DNA from: Dyella subtropica
GTDB taxonomy: Bacteria; Pseudomonadota; Gammaproteobacteria; Xanthomonadales; Rhodanobacteraceae
Assembly: GCF_026283965.1 (NCBI RefSeq)
Contig: NZ_JAPDPD010000030.1
Coordinates: forward strand, 1 to 45,494
Length of the DNA: 45,494 nt
Direction of reading: 5' to 3'
This document shows positions 1-7,724 of the stretch, piece by piece; within the stretch, counting starts at the first letter, position 1; every line of letters starts with the position of its first letter. A program made the translations under genes and the position numbers. The notes beneath the pieces are model-generated. The model worked only from the letters and a program-made list of their open reading frames with translations, made no database searches and had not been told where the DNA came from.

Positions 1-492
1 AGCCCAGGCAACTGTTCGGGTTGTGAGGAAAAGTCCCCGCCGACCCAGGCTCACCTACGATCTCGTGATCCGAGGGGCAACGGTCTGGCGGGGGTAAAGC
101 AAACTTACAAGGGGCGGGTGCTCGCGACACCGCCTCTACTTCGTCACCCCGGCGTAGGCCGGGGTCCAGTGTCTTTGCGCTTCGATTGTCGCGACTGCGT
201 GTTCTGGTTCGCCTGCGGCGGGCTTTCGAACCGCTGCCGCGGTCCGAGTTACTTTTCTCTGTTTGGCCAGAGAAAAGTAACCAAAAGAGAGGCCACCCCG
301 GTTACGCGCCCTTCGGGTTCGTGAGGGCTGGCCGGGCTTTTCGACAAGACATCCGTGTCTTGTCGAAAAGGCGCAGGCATCCGTGCCTGCGCCCCCTTCG
401 GGGCCTGATCGTCCAGCCCTCACCGCTGCACAGGGGACCCGGAGATCAAGAGCAACGTCAAAAGCAGGAGCGGCGCGCTTCGCGCGCACTGC
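1..492. repeat. Repeat-rich intergenic region with stacked perfect hairpins
   Basis: No convincing gene is seen. The stretch holds several palindromes: an 8-bp stem at 146-165 of the common xanthomonad CCCCGGC-GTAG-GCCGGGG type, a perfect 13-bp stem at 248-281 with arms GTTACTTTTCTCT/AGAGAAAAGTAAC, a perfect 14-bp stem at 337-370 and a 9-bp stem at 370-393. The last two share the hexaloop ATCCGT. The tail from about 398 (GGGCCTGATCGTCCAGCCCT onward) recurs at about 17284-17400. The segment near 110-150 (GGGGCGGGTGCTCGCGA) recurs at 23889. These are dispersed chromosomal repeats. The open frames crossing them are products of high GC. Confidence 0.75.
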
Positions 493-972
493 TCAGGCGT
501 CGGGTGCATCCACCGGAACCAGCAATCCTCGCTTCAGCGTGCCAAGCGCAACACGTGTCTGGAAGCGCCGCACGTTGGCGTTTTCGGCGACCAGCTTTTG
601 CATGAGTGCGTCGTAGTCTTCGACGTCGCGTGCGGTGATGATGAGTACGTAGTCGCCTTCGCCGGTGACGTACCACGCTTCCTGGATAGCAGGTTCGGTG
701 GCGATCCATTGTTTCAGACTCGCCAGCAGTTCGGGGCGTTCGCGTTCTACTTCGACGTCGACGATCAAGGTCAGTGGGCGGCCGACGCGCTTGGGATCGA
801 CGACGGCCACCTCGGCGGTGATGACTCCTTCCTCGCGCAGGCGCGCCATGCGCCGTTGCACGGCCGAGGCGGACAGGCCGATGTCTGCGCCGATCAGTTC
901 GGCGGAGCGGCGCGCGTCGGTTTGGACGATGGCGAGGATCTTGCGATCAAATTTGTCGAGGTCGGTGGGCAT
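493..972 (-). CDS. Lrp/AsnC family transcriptional regulator
   Basis: A 159-residue protein of normal length for the Lrp/AsnC family. The N-terminus (LDKFDRKILAIVQTDARRS) is the classic first helix, followed by a helix-turn-helix at about residues 22-45 with recognition segment LSASAVQRRMARLREEGVI. Residues 65-150 form the RAM/AsnC_trans_reg ligand-sensing and oligomerisation domain, including the conserved YVTGEGDYVL turn. Such proteins bind DNA as dimers or octamers and sense amino acids. The gene diverges from the PLP-dependent dehydratase at 1086 across a gap of about 110 bp, so control of that enzyme by an amino acid is the natural inference. The 3' end abuts the repeat cluster. Confidence 0.93.
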   Translation of the reverse strand: MPTDLDKFDRKILAIVQTDARRSAELIGADIGLSASAVQRRMARLREEGVITAEVAVVDPKRVGRPLTLIVDVEVERERPELLASLKQWIATEPAIQEAWYVTGEGDYVLIITARDVEDYDALMQKLVAENANVRRFQTRVALGTLKRGLLVPVDAPDA

Positions 973-1085
973 GGCCGCGCGTCAATCCCGTGTATCGGGG
1001 AGAAAACCCGCTTTCGCGGTGAGAGTCGCGGCCACGCCGCGCGGCCGAACCCTAGCATGGGTCGCCATCCCTACCTCCATTGCAG

Positions 1086-2042
1086 ATGCCACCCATGCTC
1101 GACATCGCCAACATCCAGGCGGCTACGCGCCTGATTGATCCTGTGTTTCTCAAATCCCCGCTCGCCAGCGCCGCGGCACTCGATGCCGAGCTGGGATGCA
1201 TGCTGCTGGCGAAGAATGAAACCGCCAACCCGATCGGTTCCTTCAAAGGGCGTGGTGCGGAGCTGTTCGCCGCGACGGCGCTACGGCCGGGCGAGACCAT
1301 CGTCTGCGCATCCGCCGGTAATTTCGGACAAGGGCTCGCGCATGCGGCGGCAAGAAGAGGTCACGCCTGCACGGTGTTCGCCGCGACCACTGCGAACCCG
1401 GTGAAGATTGATGCGATGCGCCGGCTTGGCGCAGAGGTTCGCCTTGAAGGCATCGATTTCGACGCAGCCAAGCAGGCCGCCCGCCGCTATGCAGCCGAGC
1501 ATGACCTGCGGTTCGTGGAGGACGGCGCCGAACCCGCTATCGCCGAAGGTGCGGGGACCATGGCGCTCGAACTCCTCGGCGTGGCGGACTTCGATGCGGT
1601 CGTCGTGCCGCTGGGCAACGGTGCACTGCTGGAAGGGATCGGCGCGGTGTTTCGCCAGCGTGCTCCCGCCACGGAGATCATCGCGGTGGTGGCGGAGAAC
1701 GCTCCGGCGATGAAGCTTTCGCTGGAAGCCGGCGAGGCTATCGAGACAAGCACGGCGAGCACCATCGCCGACGGCATCGCGGTGCGCGTGCCTATTTCGT
1801 CAAGGCTGGCCGAGCTGCGCCGCTGCTGCGACAGCGTGGTTTCGGTTTCCGAGGCGCAGATCTTCGACGCCATGCGGCTGATCCATCGGCATCTTCATCT
1901 GGTGGTGGAACCGGCCGGTGCCGTAGGTGTGGCCGCCATCCTGGCGCATCCCCATCGTTTCGCAGGGCGGCGGATCGCGACCGTTCTGTGTGGCGGAAAT
2001 ATCTCCCAAGAGTTGCGCGAGCAGCTGCACGCGCTCGACTGA
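1086..2042 (+). CDS. PLP-dependent threonine/serine dehydratase-like enzyme (fold type II)
   Basis: About 318 residues of the tryptophan-synthase-beta superfamily. The PLP Schiff-base lysine is in the motif NPIGSFKGRG (about residue 54), with the substrate loop ASAGNFGQG at about 90-98 and the phosphate-binding glycine loop VPLGNGALLEG near 180. This pattern fits catabolic threonine ammonia-lyases and serine/threonine dehydratases, which convert the amino acid to a 2-oxo acid plus ammonia. There is no C-terminal ACT domain, so it is not the feedback-inhibited biosynthetic IlvA. Start is uncertain: TTG at 1080, ATG at 1086 and ATG at 1095 are in frame, none with a strong Shine-Dalgarno. The divergent Lrp gene suggests amino-acid-responsive control. 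A diaminopropionate or phenylserine specificity cannot be excluded. Confidence 0.88.
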   Translation: MPPMLDIANIQAATRLIDPVFLKSPLASAAALDAELGCMLLAKNETANPIGSFKGRGAELFAATALRPGETIVCASAGNFGQGLAHAAARRGHACTVFAATTANPVKIDAMRRLGAEVRLEGIDFDAAKQAARRYAAEHDLRFVEDGAEPAIAEGAGTMALELLGVADFDAVVVPLGNGALLEGIGAVFRQRAPATEIIAVVAENAPAMKLSLEAGEAIETSTASTIADGIAVRVPISSRLAELRRCCDSVVSVSEAQIFDAMRLIHRHLHLVVEPAGAVGVAAILAHPHRFAGRRIATVLCGGNISQELREQLHALD

Positions 2043-2055
2043 CATCCATCTCCCT

Positions 2056-2247
2056 CCTGATTGGCGTTGGATCTCAGATGGCGCGATGTTCTCCTCCCCC
2101 TGCTCGCAGGGGGAGGTTGGGAGGGGGTGAGCCCTTGCGAAAGCCCCTCCCGAAACGCTTTCTCAAGTACTCACCCCTCCCCAGCCCTCCCCTGCGAGCA
2201 GGGGAGGGAGCCAAAGCTCGCGTGGCTGAGATTCAACGCCAATCAGG
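2056..2247. repeat. 192-bp palindromic MITE-like element, full copy A
   Basis: The ends are 22-bp inverted repeats: left 2056-2077 (core GATTGGCGTTGGATCTCAG) and right 2226-2247 (core CTGAGATTCAACGCCAATC), with one mismatch in the 19-bp core. Inside are further complementary C-rich and G-rich blocks around CTCGCAGGGG and CCCTGCGAGCAGGGG, so the whole element can fold on itself. A second full copy of the same length is at 31323-31514. A half copy lies at 30126-30240 and right-end fragments lie at 4792-4813 and 25945-25964. It carries no gene. It ends about 35 bp before the glutathione transferase start. Confidence 0.85.
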
Positions 2248-2281
2248 TCTCCCTTTGCATATACGAAGGCAAGCAACGTCC

Positions 2282-2908
2282 ATGAAGCTCCTGTACCAGA
2301 CCCACTCCCCCTACGCCCGCAAAGTGCTCGTCGCCGCTCATGAAATGGGCATCCACGAACAGCTGGAAGTGATTCATCACGAGACCAGCCCGACCCTCCG
2401 CAACGACGAGGTGTTCGCGCTGAACCCGCTGGGCAAGGTGCCCGTGCTGATCTGCGACGACGGTTTCGCGCTGTTCGATTCGAACGTGATCTGCGAGTAC
2501 CTGGATGGCTTGCAACAAGGCCGCAAACTGATTCCGCTCGACAAGAAAGCCCGCTACCGCACCTTGCGCGCGCAGGCGCTGGCGCAAGGCATCGCGGATG
2601 CCGGCATCGACGTGCGTTGGGAGGCCGAGCGGCGACCCGAGTCATTGCGCTGGCCGGCACTGCGTGACGGACATTTGCAGAAGATCATCGCCGCCTGCGA
2701 TGTCATCGAGCAGGAGATCGACACGGAGCGGGCCGTCGACCTCGGCGATATCGCGCTGGCCACCACGCTCAGCTGGATCGAATTTCGAAACGTGTACGCA
2801 TTCAAGCCAGGGCGCCCTCGCCTGTCGTCCTGGTACGAGCGGTTCTGCGCACGCCCTTCGATGCTCGCTACGACGCTTTGCGGCGAAACCCGGGACGGAA
2901 CACCATGA
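2282..2908 (+). CDS. Glutathione S-transferase family protein
   Basis: A 208-residue protein with a thioredoxin-fold N-terminal domain (residues 1-80) and an all-helical C-terminal domain. The N-terminus MKLLYQTHSPYARKV has the Ser/Tyr-Ala-Arg-Lys pattern of bacterial GSTs, with the likely glutathione-activating serine at residue 9. The conserved cis-proline segment NPLGKVPVL and the segment LFDSNVICEYL, which binds the glutathione gamma-glutamyl group, are both present. Family members conjugate or reduce electrophiles in the cytoplasm with glutathione; substrate is unknown. The ATG at 2282 was chosen because the GST fold begins there. The open frame runs further upstream only through the MITE. 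Its stop overlaps the next start (ATGA). Confidence 0.9.
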   Translation: MKLLYQTHSPYARKVLVAAHEMGIHEQLEVIHHETSPTLRNDEVFALNPLGKVPVLICDDGFALFDSNVICEYLDGLQQGRKLIPLDKKARYRTLRAQALAQGIADAGIDVRWEAERRPESLRWPALRDGHLQKIIAACDVIEQEIDTERAVDLGDIALATTLSWIEFRNVYAFKPGRPRLSSWYERFCARPSMLATTLCGETRDGTP

Positions 2909-3126
2909 GCTCACTCTGGACGAATCTGCTGTTTCTTCATGGCTACATCGCCGACGCGCGCCTGGCGCGCCAACTGGCTGCGGCGCCGGTGCCGCTCATT
3001 CCGCATCCGCCCGTGGAGCGCGAGCCTGCCGGGCGCAACAACGTCCAATCATGGCGAGCGCATGGCAAAGCCCTGGCGCTGCGGCTTTGCTTGGGTATCG
3101 GCGACGGCGTTGTGCATACGCAGTGA
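2905..3126 (+). CDS. Small hypothetical protein translationally coupled to the GST
   Basis: A 73-residue ORF whose ATG overlaps the GST stop codon as ATGA, a usual sign of translational coupling. The N-terminus SSLWTNLLFLHGYIADARLA is moderately hydrophobic but too short and broken for a clear membrane segment. The remainder is Arg/Ala/Pro-rich with no recognised domain. I do not recognise the family. The coupling is the main support; a chance ORF in high-GC DNA is the alternative. Confidence 0.45.
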   Translation: MSSLWTNLLFLHGYIADARLARQLAAAPVPLIPHPPVEREPAGRNNVQSWRAHGKALALRLCLGIGDGVVHTQ

Positions 3127-3616
3127 TCTAAGTGCCTGTTCAAACCACTGGCAAGCCACGGATGGCCTGCCGCCCATCAAACGCAGCAAGTGCTTGATGG
3201 GCCGCGCCGAGTCCGGACATGGCCGGACACAAGCGCGTTGAGCAAGGGCATGACAGCCCTTGCTCAACATCCTGGCAGAGCCTGCCTGCACGCTCCGTGC
3301 CGCCATAACATCAGGGCCCTCCAAAGAGAGTAGAGTCCTTATGGACCACGTTCATGTGATCGCTGCTTTCCGCCGTTACCGTTGATTCGAAGCGCAGCGG
3401 CATCAGCTTTCATTCGTTCAGTCCTTGCGCCACGGCCCGCCCCCGTGCGGCTCTTTAGGTTTGCGCTCCACATCTCCTGCCCCGTTGGACGGGCTGCTCG
3501 TCAGCGTCACGATCCTAGTTCTCTAGCCAGGTAGCAAACGGTTCCGTGCCTCGCCGCCGGGTTTCCCGGCTCAAGCAACGATGCCTGTTTGTCCTTCGAT
3601 CCATGGGAGCCGTGCC
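3127..3616. repeat. Intergenic region with four tandem hairpins
   Basis: The proximal part (3150-3267) holds four successive stem-loops: 3150-3171 (8-bp stem with one mismatch, loop ACGGAT), 3172-3202 (9-bp stem GCCCATCAA/TTGATGGGC), 3211-3228 (6-bp GTCCGG/CCGGAC) and 3238-3267 (perfect 12-bp TTGAGCAAGGGC/GCCCTTGCTCAA with a 6-nt loop). The loop of the first is the reverse complement of the ATCCGT hexaloop seen twice at 351-384, so they may be one repeat family. The distal part (3270-3616) shows no gene and is probably leader for the small ORF at 3617. Confidence 0.65.
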
Positions 3617-3820
3617 ATGTACGACCCATCCGCGCTCACGCCCGTTCAATGGGCGCTATTGCGGGGTATCGATCTCCGTTGTCCAGTGGCGCTGGAAGCC
3701 GTTGGTCATTTCGACGACCTCCGCCACTTGCTCGAAACCAAGCTGGTCATGCTCAGCCGAACCAAGGTGCGGCTCACGCCAAGCGGCATCGAAGCGCTCT
3801 GGTATCACCGCATGCACTGA
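3617..3820 (+). CDS. Small hypothetical protein, possible winged-helix-like fold
   Basis: A 67-residue ORF starting at an ATG preceded by GGGAGC at about 8 nt, a good ribosome binding site. The sequence (LTPVQWALLRGIDLRCPVAL, then LLETKLVMLSRTKVRLTPSGIEALW) resembles a minimal winged helix in which the end reads like the LTxxG wing of MarR or DUF-type proteins. There is no recognised Pfam-level match from memory. It lies 55 bp upstream of another small ORF in the same direction, so the two may be cotranscribed. Confidence 0.45.
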   Translation: MYDPSALTPVQWALLRGIDLRCPVALEAVGHFDDLRHLLETKLVMLSRTKVRLTPSGIEALWYHRMH

Positions 3821-3875
3821 CCCCTGGATTCGACCTGCACCTTTGCGTCATCAGGCCACTACATAGGAAACGACT

Positions 3876-4076
3876 GTGAACCAACCGCCCAAGACCATCT
3901 CTCTCGCCGACATCCACAACATCTATGGCGGCACCATCAGCAGCAAGCCCAAGCAGGAAGCCGATGGCACGGCGCCGCCGATCTACAAAACGACGAACCG
4001 TTTCGCCAGGGACCCTGCCCACACGGGCGCCGCGCCGGAACGGCCGCTTGCGCCGGGTACGCGCTTTCGGCGCTGA
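3876..4076 (+). CDS. Small protein with a double-glycine-leader-like N-terminus
   Basis: A 66-residue ORF from a GTG start preceded by AGGAAA at a suitable distance. Residues 8-19 (ISLADIHNIYGG) fit the double-glycine leader pattern LSxxELxxIxGG with only conservative changes (I for L, D for E, I for L). Such leaders are cut by C39 peptidase-ABC exporters. The 47 residues after the GG are polar, Pro/Arg/Thr-rich and free of Cys, which argues against a lanthipeptide. No exporter or modification enzyme is in the window. It may be a non-ribosomally-unmodified bacteriocin-like or signalling peptide, or a coincidental match. Confidence 0.4.
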   Translation: MNQPPKTISLADIHNIYGGTISSKPKQEADGTAPPIYKTTNRFARDPAHTGAAPERPLAPGTRFRR

Positions 4077-4174
4077 GGGAGTGTTCCCGGCCGGCTCATC
4101 CTTTCACTGAAAGAACGTCGCTGGATGGCATCGCCATCGCATGGGTGCGTTTGCGGAGCCAACGGAAGGCTTCG

Positions 4175-4473
4175 TCTGCCAACAAAGGCATCGGCTTTGA
4201 AACCACCTGCAGCCGGTGCAACTAGGGATACGCGTCATCCTGAGCCCGGAAGCCGTCGCGCCGAATATCCATCAGCCGGCTTCCATCGAGACGGCCAGCT
4301 ATGTGGAACGCACTTACGGGCGGCGGGATATCCTCGTCAACAACGCCGGCATCATGCTCGGCGCTTTCGACAAGCAACCGTCGGTGCAGTCGCCCGATCA
4401 CTGGCGGGCCACCTTCGACACCCATCTGCTTGGCGTCGTCGCGATGATGCGGCTGGCACGCAGCTGCCGGTGA
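4175..4473 (+). pseudogene. Frameshifted short-chain dehydrogenase (SDR) remnant
   Basis: The first fragment (4178 onward) reads ANKGIGFETT, the Rossmann GxxxGxG region of carbonyl-reductase-like SDRs, then meets a stop. Continuing in another frame from 4216 the sequence reads LGIRVIL, then after a short divergent part DILVNNAGIML (the SDR NNAG motif) and HWRATFDTHLLGVVAMMRLA, the helix after NNAG. The catalytic Ser-Tyr-Lys half is missing and the frame ends in a stop at 4471-4473. Loss of the start, one frameshift and a lost C-terminus make it a non-functional fossil. Confidence 0.78.
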
Positions 4474-4820
4474 GGGCGTACCGAATGGCACACGCATCCG
4501 TTTGGATCACCGGATAACGTCGGCCGTTCCGGTAGGCACGATGGCCGTGCTGGTAGTTGCAGGACAAAGGCATGCCTCTGTCCGTCGTGAAGTGCGCCGC
4601 GATGGAAGGGGGCGTATTTCTCGCGCTGCCGGATCGCCAAGGTGACCTTGCGTGTCACTCACAGGTCGATGCTTGTCACAACACCTATACCCCGAGTGAG
4701 GCGTGATGCAGTTCACGCTTTGCGATCTTCATGGCACAGATATTGCTGCACACAGTCCGCCCGCAGGTAGGGGAGCCAGCCACTCGCATGGCTGAGATTC
4801 GACGCTGACCAGGAGGGGAC
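4474..4820. repeat. Intergenic DNA with a right-end MITE fragment
   Basis: No credible gene is seen. The distal end carries the right terminus of the 192-bp palindromic element at 4792-4813 (CTGAGATTCGACGCTGACC then AGG), preceded by a degenerate G-rich internal segment from about 4766. The final AGG of the element fuses with the following GAGGGG to form the strong AGGAGGGG ribosome binding site of the MFS gene at 4821. Confidence 0.65.
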
Positions 4821-6104
4821 GTGCCGTTGTCCGATGCTCATTCGCCTTCGACAGGCATGCCCGTCTCGCTCGTTCGCGTGTTGGCCCTCGGTCATTGCGC
4901 CGCATTCGCCGATCGCAATCTGCTCGCTGTCGCGGCGCCGCTGCTGAAGGCGGACCTCAGTCTTTCAGACACCCAGTTGGGCCTGCTCGATGGGCCGGCG
5001 TTTGCGTTGCTCTATGCGGTCGGCATGTTGGCGAGCTGGCCATTGGCGAGTTCGCGCCATCGCTTTCGCCTGCTGGCGGGGTGTATCGCCACATGGGCGC
5101 TCGGCATGGTGGTCTTCGCGCTGGGGCGATCCTTCGGGATGTTGATCGCTGCCAGGGCGCTGATTGGGCTGGGGCAGTCGGCCTTCGTGCCACTCGCGCT
5201 GGGTTTGATCGTCGAATGCGCGGCGTGGCAGTGGCGCGGCCGTTCGATGGCGGTGTTCACGGCGGCTTCGGCGGCTGGGCGCAGCTTGGCCCTGCTGATG
5301 GGCGGCACAGTGCTGGCGTTTCTGGCCAGGTGGATACCCGTTTCGGGTCTCGCGCACTGGCGTCTGCTGTTTCTGGTGATGGCGGTGCCGAACCTTGCGC
5401 TTATCGCCATGCTGCTGCGTCGCGTGGAGCAGCCACCCGTGTCGCTGCCTTCCGCTGCGGTTTTCAGGCAGCTGCTGGCCTCGTTTTGGCGTCGACCCGG
5501 GGCGATGTGCACCTATCTTTGCGGTGCCGGGGCGAGCGTACTGGTCGTGCAGACCGTGGGTGCCTGGGCGCCGTCGGTGTTGCACCGTGAGCAGGGATTG
5601 GCGCCTGCTGCCGCGGCGCTCGCCTTTGGCGTGGCGCTGTTGGTGGCAGCGCCGCTGGGTCACCTGATCGCCGGCACCCTGATCGATACGCGCGGGAAAA
5701 GCGTGACGCCGATGGCGGTGGTGGCGGGTGCGCTGCTGATTGCCGTCCCCTTGCTTTGGGTGGTGCCGCGGACCACATCGGCCGCGGCTGCCTGCGGCTT
5801 CCTTGCGCTCACATCCTTGGTCGGCGGCACCGCAGCGGTGGCCGCCCTGGCGGGGTTGCCGATGCTGCTGCCCGCGCCGCTGCGCGATGCCGGGTTGCGG
5901 CTTTTCCTCGTCTTTATCACCGTGCTGGGCGTGGGGCTGGGGCCGTTCGTCGCGGGGCTGGTCAGTGACGGCATGGGCGCAGGCGGTCATGGCTTGTCCA
6001 CCGCGTTGTACGTGGTGTGCGCGGGCGCGGCGGTCTTTGGCGTCGCGTCGGCGCTGCTGGCGCGCGCAGGTTGGCACCGCGCCGTCGTGGAGACGGCTGG
6101 GTGA
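4821..6104 (+). CDS. MFS transporter
   Basis: A 427-residue inner-membrane protein with about 12 hydrophobic segments arranged as two six-helix halves. The N-terminus carries the ALGHCAAFADRNLLAVAAPLLK pattern (helix 1, with a DRN motif typical of the anion:cation symporter/phthalate-permease-like MFS), followed by LSDTQLGLLDGPAFALLYAV and the short loop SRHRFRLL. The second half contains DTRGKSVTP, a degenerate motif A. The substrate is not predictable. Translation starts at a GTG with AGGAGGGG 3 nt upstream of it. The stop overlaps the GTG start of the AraC-type regulator, so the two are coupled and the regulator probably controls this transporter. Confidence 0.88.
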   Translation: MPLSDAHSPSTGMPVSLVRVLALGHCAAFADRNLLAVAAPLLKADLSLSDTQLGLLDGPAFALLYAVGMLASWPLASSRHRFRLLAGCIATWALGMVVFALGRSFGMLIAARALIGLGQSAFVPLALGLIVECAAWQWRGRSMAVFTAASAAGRSLALLMGGTVLAFLARWIPVSGLAHWRLLFLVMAVPNLALIAMLLRRVEQPPVSLPSAAVFRQLLASFWRRPGAMCTYLCGAGASVLVVQTVGAWAPSVLHREQGLAPAAAALAFGVALLVAAPLGHLIAGTLIDTRGKSVTPMAVVAGALLIAVPLLWVVPRTTSAAAACGFLALTSLVGGTAAVAALAGLPMLLPAPLRDAGLRLFLVFITVLGVGLGPFVAGLVSDGMGAGGHGLSTALYVVCAGAAVFGVASALLARAGWHRAVVETAG

Positions 6105-7099
6105 GCGAGATATTCGCGTTCGACAGCGCCGAATACGACCAGGACGACGCCTTCGCGCGGTACTGCGATCTCTACGCCGCGGGAGCGGACGTCGAACGCA
6201 CAGGGGGTCTCTTCTTCGCCCGCGTCCGCAGCTGGCGATTGGATCGGACGCTATTGTTCGTTAGGGAGTACGGCGGCGTGCGTCACCACCGCCGCGAGCG
6301 GGTAGCGCGGGACGGATTCAATCACTTCGTGCTGCATCACGTGGTCAGCGGTGAATTGATCGGCGGACCGGAGGGCGCGGCGGTGCCGATCGCTCCGGGA
6401 GAGACCTTGCTGCTCGATACCCGCGAGGCCATGGAATGTGGCGCCCATGCCGTGCGCCTGATTACGCTCGGCGTGGCGCGCGATGCGGTGCGGGCCGCGG
6501 CCGGCTATGTGGACGGCCTTCATGGCCGCAAGATCGCGGCACGGGAAGGGGCGCTCATGGGCGCCATGTTGCGTGCGCTGGTTGAACAGGCGCCCCATTT
6601 GCCGCCTGGTGCCCATGCCGCTATCACGCGCACGCTGGTTGATCTGCTGTCGGTGGCGATCAACCCCGCCGGCACCGGCGCGCGGTCCGACTTTTACCGG
6701 CTGGAGTACGTGCGCCGCGAAGTGGTCCAGCGCCTGATCGAAGCGCACCTCGCGGTGCGCGACTTTTCGGTGCAGGACATCATCAGCGAAACGGGTATCT
6801 CGCGTGCGAGCCTGTATCGCATGTTCGAGTCCCAGGGTGGCGTGGCCAAGTTCATCCAAAAGCGTCGACTTCAACTGCTGCGCGACTGGCTGGACGATCG
6901 GGCGTTCGACGGCCAGTCGCTGGCGGAACTGGCGCCCTTGTCGGGCTTCGCTGGCGAGAGCCACGCCGGCCGGCTCTTCAAGCAAGCCTTCGGCGTATCG
7001 CCGGGTGCCTATCGCGCGGCAAGCATTCGGGGCGCGCAAACCCCGTCGATCAATCTCATGGTACGGCGCTGGGTCAACAGCCTGAACGAGCTCAGTTGA
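6101..7099 (+). CDS. AraC family transcriptional regulator
   Basis: 332 residues counted from the GTG that overlaps the MFS stop (GTGA). The N-terminal 200 residues form an AraC-binding-like sensor domain (NHFVLHHVVSGELIGG, then the cupin-like PGETLLLDTREAME). The C-terminal 100 residues carry two helix-turn-helices: DIISETGISRASLYRMFES, and LAELAPLSGFAGESHAGRLF ending in the signature FGVSPGAYR. Coupling to the transporter gene suggests local control, possibly by the transported compound. The start at GTG 6101 is preferred because the upstream part of the open frame lies wholly inside the MFS gene. Confidence 0.9.
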   Translation: MSEIFAFDSAEYDQDDAFARYCDLYAAGADVERTGGLFFARVRSWRLDRTLLFVREYGGVRHHRRERVARDGFNHFVLHHVVSGELIGGPEGAAVPIAPGETLLLDTREAMECGAHAVRLITLGVARDAVRAAAGYVDGLHGRKIAAREGALMGAMLRALVEQAPHLPPGAHAAITRTLVDLLSVAINPAGTGARSDFYRLEYVRREVVQRLIEAHLAVRDFSVQDIISETGISRASLYRMFESQGGVAKFIQKRRLQLLRDWLDDRAFDGQSLAELAPLSGFAGESHAGRLFKQAFGVSPGAYRAASIRGAQTPSINLMVRRWVNSLNELS

Positions 7100-7724
7100 G
7101 GATTCTGACAGCGCGACTCCGGCACCAGCGTACCGAGAATGCGACACACAGACATGTCGTTCCTTGCAACCCTTGCTTAGTATTCAAATCTGAGATCTAC
7201 ATCACAAATTGATACTTTGCTGGTGTGGGCGCGGTGGTTACACGGAAGCGCGTTCGCGAACGGACGTGCGAAGCCTGAGGGGGCCAGGGAGTGAACGAGT
7301 TGCTATTCGCAGGGGGCGTGGTCTTGCGCCGGATGGGTCGTGTCCGTACCGACCCGATGTGGCATGGGCTCGCGGTAGCGCAGCCACCGAGTGACCGACT
7401 TTTTCTCCGCTTTACGCATTAGCTCTTAGGGCGCGAGCTCTTAGGGTGCCAGCTCTTAGGGTGAATTTCCTCGCGCGCTAGCTAAAGCATCCGAAGGGAG
7501 CCATTCAAAACCGCATCGACGGGTGCGGGGTGTGCGCGCGTGCGCGAAACGAAATCGCATCGATAGCGCGATGACTGCCGTGTCATCCGCGCTGCGGTAG
7601 AGGCGCGACGCGCCGGAATCACGCTCGAAAAGGCCTCAATTCAAAAAGTAAGCACAAAAAACTTTTACAGAGATTTGAAGCAAAGAACGCCTTAGATCCG
7701 CGACATCCACCACAGGGGACAACC
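7100..7724. promoter_or_regulatory. Long leader/promoter region of the giant autotransporter gene
   Basis: 625 bp without a credible gene. It includes three perfect-core 15-bp tandem repeats (7422-7466), GC-rich DNA with small palindromes (for example CGCATCGA twice near 7512 and 7555), and an AT-rich tract at about 7637-7685 that is the most promoter-like part. The autotransporter start at 7725 is preceded by AGGGGA. The length of the region suggests complex control or a long 5' UTR. Confidence 0.5.
7422..7466 (+). repeat. Three tandem 15-bp repeats (GCTCTTAGGG core)
   Basis: Three head-to-tail units begin GCTCTTAGGG at 7422, 7437 and 7452 and continue CGCGA, TGCCA and TGAAT. The 10-bp core is identical in all three. 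The period is 15 bp, about one and a half helical turns. It lies 260 bp upstream of the autotransporter start, so it may be an iterated protein-binding site or a simple slippage array. Confidence 0.85.

Noticed and set aside
1-120. GAGGAAAAGTCC and a GC-rich fold resembling the P4 region of RNase P RNA
   Set aside because: The similarity is limited to a few bases. The rest of the conserved RNase P core (CR IV/V) is absent, and the region belongs to repeat-rich DNA.
118-324. Open frame across the first repeat cluster
   Set aside because: It runs through perfect palindromes found elsewhere as non-coding repeats and has no ribosome binding site.
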